From: UBA8337 sp049889915
Lineage (GTDB): Bacteria > Pseudomonadota > Alphaproteobacteria > RS24
Direction of reading: 5' to 3'
DNA: 7,369 nt
NCBI GenBank assembly: GCA_049889915.1
Contig: JBMHCM010000115.1
Location: forward strand, 1-7,369
Shown: positions 1 through 6,063 of the stretch, piece after piece
How positions within the stretch are numbered: position 1 is the first letter of the stretch
Layout: every line of letters begins with the position of its first letter
The notes under the pieces: generated by a model
What the model was told of the DNA's origin: nothing
The model's database searches: none
The model's input: only the letters and a program-made list of their open reading frames with translations
Translations under genes and position numbers: made by a program

Positions 1-104
1 CATTACTCACGCAGGGATTGCCCATTTGCCGGGCGCTCTTCGTGTCGGACATGAGGTTCGATGACACCCTGCGGCGGATTAACGAGAGAAAGGAAGGCAA
101 CGCA
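1..104 (+). other. rpsB 5' leader
   Basis: Sequence upstream of the S2 start codon. No upstream gene can be recognised: two forward frames close within the first 64 bases, and the third is simply the rpsB frame staying open to the window edge. A short GCCC/GGGC inverted repeat (20-23 with 31-34) could form a 4-bp stem, which is weak. I could not find a convincing pair of -35 and -10 hexamers, so the promoter may lie before the window. S2 is known to repress its own mRNA in enterobacteria, but nothing here lets me assign such an element. Confidence 0.5.
91..97 (+). promoter_or_regulatory. Shine-Dalgarno site of rpsB
   Basis: AGGAAGG lies 7 nt before the ATG at 105. It decides the start: the same frame is open further upstream, including an ATG at 51 and possible starts near 18, but only the ATG at 105 has a strong site and gives the usual S2 N-terminus. 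Confidence 0.85.
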
Positions 105-935
105 ATGGCTGCACTGCCCGATTACAATATGCGTCAACTGCTGGAAGCTGGCGTACACTTTGGTCACCAAACACATCGCTGGAACCCGAAAATGGCACCG
201 TATATCTTCGGTGACCGTAACGGTATCCACATTATGGATTTGTCAAAAACCGTGCCGCTGCTGCACCAAGCACTGGTAACCGTAAAAGACACGGTTGCTT
301 CAGGCGGTCGTGTTTTGTTTGTCGGCACCAAGCGCCAAGCGTCAGAGCCGATTGCCCGTCACGCCAGCCAGTGCGCGCAATATTACATGAATTCACGTTG
401 GCTCGGCGGTACGCTGACCAACTGGCAGACCATTTCAAACTCCATTAAGCGCCTGCGCGATTTGGAAGGCATGTTGGACGGCGACGGCGCCGGTGGTCTG
501 ACCAAGAAAGAAATCCTCAACCGTACGCGCGAACGCGAAAAGCTGGAACGCGCTCTGGGCGGTATTAAGGATATGGGCGGTGTGCCGGAACTGATGTTCG
601 TGGTCGACACCAATAAAGAGGCGATTGCCATTGCCGAAGCAAAAACACTGGGCATCCCGGTTATCGCCGTGGTCGACAGTAATTGCGATCCGGATGCAAT
701 CGATTTCCCGATTCCGGGCAATGATGACGCCGCGCGCGCCATCGAGCTGTATTGCGGCCTGATTTCAAAAGCGGTTATCGCCGGTATTGAAGAAAGCGGC
801 GCGGCTTCAGGCATTGACCTTGGCGCGGCTGAAGAGCCGATGGCCGAGCCGGCTCTCGAAGCTGTTGAAGCTGTTGAAGAAGCAGCTCCGGCCGAAGCGG
901 CAGAAGCTGCTGCTGAACAGTCGACTGAAGCGTAA
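105..935 (+). CDS. rpsB: 30S ribosomal protein S2
   Basis: Structural protein of the small ribosomal subunit, needed for binding S1 and for translation initiation. The product is 276 residues. Family hallmarks are the N-terminal GVHFGHQTHRWNPKM stretch (residues 16-30), the GDRNGIHIMDL segment (36-46), GTKRQA (74-79), the SRWLGGTLTNW motif (97-107), and the PVIAVVDSNCDPD segment (185-197) followed by FPIPGNDDA. The globular core ends near residue 228. The last 45 or so residues are an alanine/glutamate-rich tail, making the protein longer than the roughly 240 residues of E. coli S2; such tails are common in alphaproteobacterial S2. It leads the operon, 26 nt before tsf, a pairing conserved through most bacteria. 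The start is set by AGGAAGG at 91-97. Identification is certain. Confidence 0.98.
   Translation: MAALPDYNMRQLLEAGVHFGHQTHRWNPKMAPYIFGDRNGIHIMDLSKTVPLLHQALVTVKDTVASGGRVLFVGTKRQASEPIARHASQCAQYYMNSRWLGGTLTNWQTISNSIKRLRDLEGMLDGDGAGGLTKKEILNRTREREKLERALGGIKDMGGVPELMFVVDTNKEAIAIAEAKTLGIPVIAVVDSNCDPDAIDFPIPGNDDAARAIELYCGLISKAVIAGIEESGAASGIDLGAAEEPMAEPALEAVEAVEEAAPAEAAEAAAEQSTEA
858..875 (+). repeat. 9-bp tandem direct repeat in the rpsB tail
   Basis: GAAGCTGTT occurs twice in tandem, encoding Glu-Ala-Val twice in the acidic S2 tail. The unit is a multiple of three, so gain or loss of a copy would keep the frame. It is a small low-complexity feature of the tail, not a mobile element. Confidence 0.7.
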
Positions 936-961
936 CGCGACCCGTATTGAGGAGAGATTCC

Positions 962-1894
962 ATGAGCAATATCACAGCAAGCATGGTTAAAGAGCTGCGC
1001 GAAACATCCGGCGCAGGCATGATGGACTGCAAGGCCGCCTTGCAGGAAAATAATGGCGATATGGCCGCTGCCGTTGATTGGCTGCGCACCAAAGGCCTGG
1101 CCAAAGCGGCCAAGAAAGCCGGTCGCGTTGCCGCTGACGGTCTGGTTGGCGTAACCGCTGCCGGCACAGCCGGTGCGGTGGTTGAGGTAAACTCTGAAAC
1201 CGACTTCGTGGCCCGTAACGAAACCTTCCAAGCCATGGTAACCGAGATTGCCGGTGTGGCTTTGGCCGGTGACGGCAGCAATGAAGCGCTGCTGGCCGCT
1301 GATTATCCGGGTGCCGGTAAATCTGTCGAAGCGCATGTTAGCGAAATGGTTGGTACTATTGGCGAGAACATGACTGTGCGCCGCACCAATAAGCTGAGCG
1401 TCGAAAATGGCGTTGTTGCCAGCTATGTGCATGGCGCTGTAGTTGATGGTCTTGGCAAAATCGGTGTTCTGGTAGCACTGGAATCAACCGGTGACGCCGG
1501 CAAGCTGGAAGCGCTGGGCCGTCAATTGGCGATGCATGTTGCGGCTACCAACCCGCTGGCCGCCAATCTGGATGATTTGGACCCGGCCGAGATTGAGCGC
1601 GAGCGCGCCGTCTTGATTGCTGAAGCGAAAGAAAGCGGTAAGCCGGACGAAATCATAGAGAAGATGGTCGAGGGTCGCCTGCGCAAATTCTATGAAGAAG
1701 TTGTGCTGACCAGCCAAGTCTTCGTGATTGACGGTGAAACCCGTATCGAAAAAGTGCTTGAAAACGCAGCCGGCGATGTCGGCGCACCGATTGCACTGAA
1801 AGGCTTTGTCCGCTTTGAGCTGGGCGAGGGTGTTGACAAGGGCGAAGAAGCTGACTTTGCTGCCGAAGTGGCAGCCGCCGTCAGCGGCAGCTAA
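962..1894 (+). CDS. tsf: Translation elongation factor Ts
   Basis: Guanine-nucleotide exchange factor that releases GDP from EF-Tu so it can rebind GTP. The product is 310 residues. An N-terminal UBA-like domain (about 1-55) carries the family signature LRETSGAGMMDCKAAL (12-27). It is followed by the core domains with the TDFV motif at 80-83, whose Asp-Phe pair contacts EF-Tu's nucleotide site in the known E. coli complex. The dimerisation and C-terminal region contains the RLRKFYEEVVL segment typical of EF-Ts. The ATG at 962 has GAGGAG at 949-954, 7 nt upstream; an in-frame TTG at 947 has no such site and is rejected. It follows rpsB by 26 nt and is probably co-transcribed with it. A strong hairpin follows the stop codon and may mark the 3' end or a processing point of the rpsB-tsf message. 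Confidence 0.98.
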   Translation: MSNITASMVKELRETSGAGMMDCKAALQENNGDMAAAVDWLRTKGLAKAAKKAGRVAADGLVGVTAAGTAGAVVEVNSETDFVARNETFQAMVTEIAGVALAGDGSNEALLAADYPGAGKSVEAHVSEMVGTIGENMTVRRTNKLSVENGVVASYVHGAVVDGLGKIGVLVALESTGDAGKLEALGRQLAMHVAATNPLAANLDDLDPAEIERERAVLIAEAKESGKPDEIIEKMVEGRLRKFYEEVVLTSQVFVIDGETRIEKVLENAAGDVGAPIALKGFVRFELGEGVDKGEEADFAAEVAAAVSGS

Positions 1895-1904
1895 GCCCTG
1901 ATTG

Positions 1905-1945
1905 TCATAGCCATATGGCGCGGAATCGCGCCATATTGGCTGTGA
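1905..1945 (+). other. Strong hairpin between tsf and pyrH
   Basis: The gap between tsf and pyrH can fold into a long hairpin. Bases 1905-1922 pair with 1927-1945: 18 pairs (one a G-U wobble), a single unpaired T at 1937 and a GAAT loop at 1923-1926. The inner 10 pairs, ending in GGCGCG/CGCGCC, are perfect. No run of T follows (the next bases are TATTT then ATGAGGG), so it is not a classic intrinsic terminator. It ends 7 nt before the pyrH ribosome-binding site. Possible roles are mRNA 3'-end protection, an RNase cleavage site, or partial attenuation; the sequence alone does not choose among them. Confidence 0.8.
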
Positions 1946-1961
1946 TATTTATGAGGGTGTC

Positions 1962-2693
1962 ATGGCTGACAATTCATCCACACAAACCAATTATAAACGC
2001 GTCTTGCTGAAAGTTTCCGGCGAGGCGCTGATGGGCGATGGCCAATACGGCATTGACGTCGCCACGGTCGACCGTATTGCCGGTGAGGTCAAAGACGCAC
2101 TGGCGCTTGGCACACAAGTTTGCTTGGTGATTGGCGGCGGTAATATCTTCCGTGGCCTGACCGGTGCAGCCAATGGCATGGACCGTTCTTCAGCCGATTA
2201 TATGGGCATGTTGGCCACAGTGATGAACGCGCTGGCCATGCAAAACGGGTTGGAACGCCAAGGCGTGCAGACCCGCGTCCTGTCAGCCATTCCCATGACC
2301 AGCGTATGCGAGCCGTATATTCGCCGCCGCGCTGAACGGCATATGGAAAAAGGCCGCGTGGTGATTTTTGCTGCCGGTACCGGCAACCCCTATTTTACAA
2401 CCGACACCGCCGCCGCTTTGCGTGCTGCTGAAATGAATTGCGATGCGTTGATGAAGGGCACCAATGTCGACGGTGTTTATTCAGCCGACCCGAAAAAAGA
2501 CCCGGATGCCGAGCGTTATGACAACCTCAGCTATATGCAGGTCTTGTCGCAAGATTTGAAGGTGATGGACGCATCGGCGGTTTCGCTGTCGCGCGAAAAC
2601 GGCATTCCGATTATCGTTTTCTCCATTCAGCAATCCGGCGGTTTCACCAAAGTATTGCAAGGCGACGGCGCTTGCACCATTGTTCAAGACTAA
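1962..2693 (+). CDS. pyrH: Uridylate kinase (UMP kinase)
   Basis: Phosphorylates UMP to UDP with ATP, the gateway from de novo pyrimidine synthesis to UTP and CTP. The protein is a hexamer of the amino-acid-kinase fold, unrelated to eukaryotic UMP/CMP kinases. The product is 243 residues, a normal length. Visible motifs are KVSGEAL near the N-terminus (17-23), the glycine-rich GGGNIFRG (58-65), the DRSSADYMGMLATVMNA stretch (74-90), GTGNPYFTTDTAA (139-151) in the UMP/ATP site region, and KGTNVDGVYSADP (165-177). The ATG has GAGGG at 1953-1957, with a short 4-nt spacer. The gene is separated from tsf by 67 nt containing a strong hairpin, and from frr by 40 nt. The order tsf-pyrH-frr is widely conserved. 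E. coli PyrH is activated by GTP and inhibited by UTP; whether this one behaves the same is not visible. Confidence 0.98.
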   Translation: MADNSSTQTNYKRVLLKVSGEALMGDGQYGIDVATVDRIAGEVKDALALGTQVCLVIGGGNIFRGLTGAANGMDRSSADYMGMLATVMNALAMQNGLERQGVQTRVLSAIPMTSVCEPYIRRRAERHMEKGRVVIFAAGTGNPYFTTDTAAALRAAEMNCDALMKGTNVDGVYSADPKKDPDAERYDNLSYMQVLSQDLKVMDASAVSLSRENGIPIIVFSIQQSGGFTKVLQGDGACTIVQD

Positions 2694-2733
2694 CAACCGC
2701 GAGTTTCGTCGGTGATATGAAAAAGAGGCAAAA

Positions 2734-3288
2734 ATGAGCATTGATACGGATGATATTGAACGGCGCATGGATGGCGCTTTGGCGGCTTTCAAAACCGATT
2801 TGTCAGGCCTGCGCACCGGGCGTGCTAGCGCTGCATTGCTGGAGCCGATTAACGTCGATGCTTACGGCCAAATGATGCCAATCTCGCAGGTCGGCACGAT
2901 TTCCGTGCCGGAGCCGCGCATGCTGTCGGTGCAGGTATGGGATAAAGGCCAAGTCGCCTTGGTTGAAAAAGCCATTCGTGAAAGCAGCCTCGGCCTGAAC
3001 CCGCAAACCGAGGGACAGCTTATTCGTATTCCGCTGCCTGAGCTAAACGAAGAGCGCCGCGAAGAGCTGGTCAAGGTTGCCGGTGGTTATGCCGAGCAAG
3101 CGCGCGTCGCCGTGCGCAATGTGCGCCGTGATGGCATGGACCAAATCAAAAAGGCCGAAAAAGATAGCGATATCTCCCAAGATGACGCGAAGATTTATTC
3201 TGACGAAGTGCAAGAGCTGACCGATAAATTCATCAAGCTGGTGGATGAAACGCTGGCCACCAAAGAAGAGGAAATCCGGCAGGTTTAA
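2734..3288 (+). CDS. frr: Ribosome recycling factor
   Basis: Splits the post-termination ribosome together with EF-G so that subunits and mRNA can be reused. The product is 184 residues, one less than the E. coli protein. It has the expected two-domain layout: a three-helix bundle formed by the N-terminal helix (with LRTGRASAALLEPI at 26-39) and the two long C-terminal helices, with a small beta domain between (about 31-104) including PEPRMLSVQVWDK (59-71). The RNVRRD segment (128-133) contains the arginine at 132 that is critical in the E. coli protein. The ATG follows AAGAGG at 2723-2728 with a 5-nt spacer. The stop codon lies inside the loop of a small hairpin, and uppS starts only 14 nt later, so the two genes may be translationally coupled. 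Confidence 0.98.
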   Translation: MSIDTDDIERRMDGALAAFKTDLSGLRTGRASAALLEPINVDAYGQMMPISQVGTISVPEPRMLSVQVWDKGQVALVEKAIRESSLGLNPQTEGQLIRIPLPELNEERREELVKVAGGYAEQARVAVRNVRRDGMDQIKKAEKDSDISQDDAKIYSDEVQELTDKFIKLVDETLATKEEEIRQV

Positions 3289-3294
3289 CCGGAT
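3274..3294 (+). repeat. Inverted repeat around the frr stop codon
   Basis: ATCCGG at 3274-3279 pairs with CCGGAT at 3289-3294 across a 9-nt loop that contains the frr TAA (3286-3288). It fills the place where the uppS ribosome-binding site would be expected. A 6-bp stem is modest and could be chance. Confidence 0.45.
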
Positions 3295-3302
3295 ACCACC
3301 AG

Positions 3303-4043
3303 ATGTCTTCTGCCACTGCCTCCGATACGCCCGCGCATATTGCCATCATCATGGATGGCAATGGCCGTTGGGCCGAACAGTGCGGCATGACGCGCCGAGA
3401 GGGGCATCGCAAAGGCGTTGAAACTTTGCGGCAAATGGTGCGCGATGTCGGTGAATTGGGCATCAAATATCTGACCGTCTTTTCTTTCTCGACGCAAAAT
3501 TGGGGGCGCCCCAAGCCGGAAGTCGATTTTCTGATGACGCTGTTGGAGCGTTATATCGAAAGTGACCTGGCCGAATTGCATAGCGAAGGCGTGCGCATTC
3601 GGGTGATAGGGCGGCGCGATGGCTTGTCTGACAAGATTTGCAAACTGATCGACCGTGCCGAAACGCTGACCTCTGAAAACAGCAACATGTATTTGCAAAT
3701 CGCCTTTAACTATGGCGGGCGCGAAGAATTGGCTGATGCGGCGGCTCGTTTGGCGCGCCGCGCTGTGGCCGGCACGCTCGACTCGGCGTCTATCACACCG
3801 GAGGTGATGGCCTCTGAAATGTTGACCGCCGGTATGCCGGACCCGGATTTGATTATCCGCACCAGTGGCGAGTACCGCATCAGCAACTTCCTGCTATGGC
3901 AAAGCGCCTATAGCGAGTTTTACTTTACCGACATTTTATGGCCGGATTTCACCCGCGATGATCTGCAAGAAGCGCTGCATTATTATGCTGAGCGCGAGCG
4001 TCGTTTCGGACTGGTTAGCGCGCAGGTCGGCGATACGGATTAA
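3303..4043 (+). CDS. uppS: Undecaprenyl diphosphate synthase (cis-prenyltransferase)
   Basis: Condenses isopentenyl diphosphate in cis onto farnesyl diphosphate to make the C55 carrier lipid precursor used for peptidoglycan and other surface polymers. It is a peripheral cytoplasmic enzyme. The product is 246 residues, normal for the family. Motifs are IIMDGNGRWA (15-24) with the catalytic/metal-binding aspartate at 18, GHRKG (34-38), the flexible-loop motif FSTQNWGRP (62-70), FNYGGREE (135-142), RTSGEYRISNFLLWQ (186-200) and SEFYFTDILWPDF (204-216), with Glu205 matching the conserved glutamate E. coli numbers as 213. Residue 65 is glutamine where FSTENW or FSSENW is usual. The ATG at 3303 is the only start that keeps the MDGNGRW motif with a sensible N-terminus, but no clear Shine-Dalgarno site precedes it. 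Translation may depend on ribosomes finishing frr 14 nt upstream. A 20-bp palindrome is centred on its stop codon. Confidence 0.97.
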   Translation: MSSATASDTPAHIAIIMDGNGRWAEQCGMTRREGHRKGVETLRQMVRDVGELGIKYLTVFSFSTQNWGRPKPEVDFLMTLLERYIESDLAELHSEGVRIRVIGRRDGLSDKICKLIDRAETLTSENSNMYLQIAFNYGGREELADAAARLARRAVAGTLDSASITPEVMASEMLTAGMPDPDLIIRTSGEYRISNFLLWQSAYSEFYFTDILWPDFTRDDLQEALHYYAERERRFGLVSAQVGDTD

Positions 4044-4051
4044 TCCGTATC
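4032..4051 (+). repeat. Perfect 20-bp palindrome centred on the uppS stop codon
   Basis: GATACGGATTAATCCGTATC is its own reverse complement over all 20 bases, and the uppS TAA (4041-4043) sits at the centre. As RNA it could form an 8-bp stem closed by UUAA, ending 1 nt before the purine-rich cdsA ribosome-binding site. As DNA it could bind a dimeric protein. Half of it lies outside coding sequence, so it is not explained by codon constraint alone. Confidence 0.75.
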
Positions 4052-4052
4052 T

Positions 4053-4060
4053 GAGGGGGG
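4053..4060 (+). promoter_or_regulatory. Purine-rich ribosome-binding site of cdsA
   Basis: GAGGGGGG lies 3 nt before the ATG at 4064, followed by AAG. A second in-frame ATG at 4076 would be 15 nt away from this tract; it has its own AGAGGGG immediately adjacent, which is too close to work well. The spacing does not settle the choice completely, and the two starts differ by four residues. Confidence 0.6.
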
Positions 4061-4063
4061 AAG

Positions 4064-4909
4064 ATGACAGAGGGGATGGAAGCAAAGCCGAAATTTGAGG
4101 GATTGCTGCAGCGCGTGCGCTCCGCCTTGGTGTTGCTGCCTTTCGTTATCGCGCCGGTATTTTTCGGCGGCTGGTCATTCGCATTGCTGTTGGCCGTGGT
4201 TGGCGTTTTTATGGCGCGAGAATGGGCCGGCTTGCTGCAAGCCAAACCGTTGGACGGGCAGGTGCTTGGCGGCTTGACCGTTTTCGCCTTGTTGCTCGGT
4301 TGGGCCAACAGCGCTGCTGAAGGTCTGGCTTTTATCATTGTCGCTTTTTTCGCCTGTTTGGCTTTTGCCCTGCTGCGCGGTCAGCGGGCCACACCGCTGG
4401 CCGGCGGGTTGATTTATGTCGCAGCGCCTTTGGCAACGGCGCAATATTTCCGCGAAGACGCGCTTGGCGCATTGGTTATCGGCTATGTGCTGTTGACTGT
4501 TTGGGCGGTTGATATTTTCGCCATGTTTTGCGGCAAAATTATCGGCGGGCCGAAATTGGCACCGGTCATTTCACCCAATAAGACCTGGGCCGGTCTTATC
4601 GGTGCCGTAATTGGCGCGATGATTGCCGCGGTCTTGTCGTTTCTGGTGGTGGTTGGCTTCCAATTGGGACAAGCCGATTTCATCGCCATGCTGGTACTTG
4701 CGCCGCTTCTGGCGGTTTGTGCGCAAATTGCCGATTTGTTTGAAAGCGGCATTAAGCGCAAATATGACATAAAGGATTCCGGCTCCATTATTCCCGGTCA
4801 TGGCGGTCTGTTGGACCGCGTCGACGGCTTGATTGGCGTCTTGTTGCTGCTGCTGATTGTGGTCTTGCTGCGCGGCGGCGAGGTCTCACACGCACTCTGG
4901 ATTTGGTAA
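4064..4909 (+). CDS. cdsA: Phosphatidate cytidylyltransferase (CDP-diacylglycerol synthase)
   Basis: Integral membrane enzyme that makes CDP-diacylglycerol from CTP and phosphatidic acid, the branch point to phosphatidylethanolamine, phosphatidylglycerol and cardiolipin. The product is 281 residues. It is strongly hydrophobic, with about seven or eight membrane segments (for example about 20-33, 38-50, 68-80, 87-104, 134-156, 176-200, 206-224 and 255-269). The C-terminal region from Ser228 to Asp254 fits the family signature in full, including SGIKRK, KDSGS, PGHGG (244-248) and the DRVD ending (251-254). An earlier SPNKTWAG motif (170-177) is also typical. The start at 4064 is preferred, with Met5 at 4076 as an alternative. 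It follows uppS by 20 nt and precedes dxr by only 2 nt. Confidence 0.97.
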   Translation: MTEGMEAKPKFEGLLQRVRSALVLLPFVIAPVFFGGWSFALLLAVVGVFMAREWAGLLQAKPLDGQVLGGLTVFALLLGWANSAAEGLAFIIVAFFACLAFALLRGQRATPLAGGLIYVAAPLATAQYFREDALGALVIGYVLLTVWAVDIFAMFCGKIIGGPKLAPVISPNKTWAGLIGAVIGAMIAAVLSFLVVVGFQLGQADFIAMLVLAPLLAVCAQIADLFESGIKRKYDIKDSGSIIPGHGGLLDRVDGLIGVLLLLLIVVLLRGGEVSHALWIW

Positions 4910-4911
4910 TT

Positions 4912-6063
4912 ATGCGGCGCTTGGCCATATTCGGTGCCACCGGCACGATTGGAGATAATGCGCTCGTTTTGGTGGCGCGCCATCCGCAGCGTTTTTCCGT
5001 ATCGGTTTTGACGGCGCACAGTAATGTCGAAAAGCTGGCGGCCTTGGCCAAGCAGTTTCAACCGGATGTTTTGGTTATTGGCGATGAGGCAGGGCGCAGC
5101 CGGCTGGTTGAGAGCCTGCCTGCATTCACCGGTGAAATTTTGGTCGGTGAAGAGGGGCTGCTGGCCGCCGCTGCCTATGAAGTTGACGTGACAGTGCTTG
5201 GCATTGTCGGCTTTGCCGGGCTGAAACCGGCATTGGCCAGTGCGGCGCGCGGCGGCATTTTGGCGCTTGCCAATAAAGAAGCGCTGGTCGCCGCCGGGCC
5301 CTTATTGATGCAAATCGCGGCCGATAATGGCTGTCAAATTTTGCCGGTCGATAGCGAACACAATGCAATTTACCAGCTGCTGCAAGACGGTCGCGTCAGC
5401 GATAAGGTTGATAAGATTGTGCTCACCGCGTCCGGCGGGCCGTTTCGTACCCTCAGCAAGGCCGAGATGGCCACTGTCACGCCGCAGCAAGCGGTGGCGC
5501 ACCCGAATTGGGATATGGGGGCCAAGATTTCCGTTGATAGCGCGACCCTGATGAATAAAGGGTTGGAGCTTATCGAGGCGCGTTACCTGTTTGATGTGGC
5601 ACCGCAACGCTTGGATGTGTTGGTGCATCGGCAATCTATCGTGCATGGCTTGGTGTATTTTAATGATGGCAGCGTGCTGGCGCAGAAGGGCAGCCCGGAC
5701 ATGCGCGTGCCGTTGGCCTATTGCATGGCTTACCCCGATCGCATTGCCACCGGTGTGCCGCCATTGGATTTGGCAGCGCAAGGGCGTTTGGATTTTGAAG
5801 CGGCCGATCGCGATCGTTTTCCGTGTCTGGCATTGGCCGAGGCGGCCATGCAGGCCGGCGGCGCGCGCCCGACCGTGCTGAATGCGGCCAATGAAATTGC
5901 CGTTGCCGCGTTTCTTGCCGGGCGCATAGGATTTGCTGCCATTGCCGAGATTGTTGAGGCGGTTTTGCAGGCCGATTTTGACACGGCGGCCGATACGGTT
6001 GAGGCGATTTTTGCGGCCGATGAAAAAGCCCGTCAATTAGCTAAAAAAATGGCTGAAAACTGA
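4912..6063 (+). CDS. dxr: 1-deoxy-D-xylulose 5-phosphate reductoisomerase
   Basis: Rearranges and reduces DXP to 2-C-methyl-D-erythritol 4-phosphate with NADPH, the committed step of the MEP isoprenoid pathway and the target of fosmidomycin. The product is 383 residues. The N-terminal GATGTIG (8-14) is the NADPH-binding turn, followed by LANKEALVAAG (119-129), PVDSEHNAIYQ (145-155) with metal ligands Asp147 and Glu149, TASGGPFR (172-179), and the NWDMGAKISVDSATLMNKG stretch (199-217) with Glu219 as the third metal ligand by alignment to E. coli Glu231. The usual HPQS motif reads HRQS at 239-242. The C-terminal helical domain contains LNAANEIAVAAF (323-334). The ATG at 4912 gives the normal N-terminus; an in-frame TTG at 4903 overlaps cdsA and is not needed. 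No good Shine-Dalgarno site is present, so coupling to cdsA, whose stop is 2 nt away, is likely. Confidence 0.97.
   Translation: MRRLAIFGATGTIGDNALVLVARHPQRFSVSVLTAHSNVEKLAALAKQFQPDVLVIGDEAGRSRLVESLPAFTGEILVGEEGLLAAAAYEVDVTVLGIVGFAGLKPALASAARGGILALANKEALVAAGPLLMQIAADNGCQILPVDSEHNAIYQLLQDGRVSDKVDKIVLTASGGPFRTLSKAEMATVTPQQAVAHPNWDMGAKISVDSATLMNKGLELIEARYLFDVAPQRLDVLVHRQSIVHGLVYFNDGSVLAQKGSPDMRVPLAYCMAYPDRIATGVPPLDLAAQGRLDFEAADRDRFPCLALAEAAMQAGGARPTVLNAANEIAVAAFLAGRIGFAAIAEIVEAVLQADFDTAADTVEAIFAADEKARQLAKKMAEN

Noticed and set aside
18..104. N-terminal extension of rpsB to the upstream in-frame starts
   Set aside because: The added residues are not found in S2, and the AGGAAGG site points to the ATG at 105.
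3..230. Minus-strand open frame over the start of rpsB
   Set aside because: It lies antisense to the conserved S2 N-terminus and resembles no known protein. CAT at positions 1-3 could be a minus-strand ATG leading out of the window, but no convincing ribosome-binding site supports it.
383..1432. Long minus-strand open frame (349 codons) across rpsB and tsf
   Set aside because: It is a shadow of the codon pattern of two certain genes, with low-complexity Ala/Ser stretches opposite the S2 tail and no recognisable motif.
5805..5816. CGATCGCGATCG palindrome inside dxr
   Set aside because: It encodes the ordinary Asp-Arg-Asp-Arg stretch and is a single short copy, so it is likely codon coincidence.
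5302..6036. Minus-strand open frame (244 codons) opposite dxr
   Set aside because: It is fully antisense to a conserved enzyme, and its composition reflects the opposite-strand codon bias.
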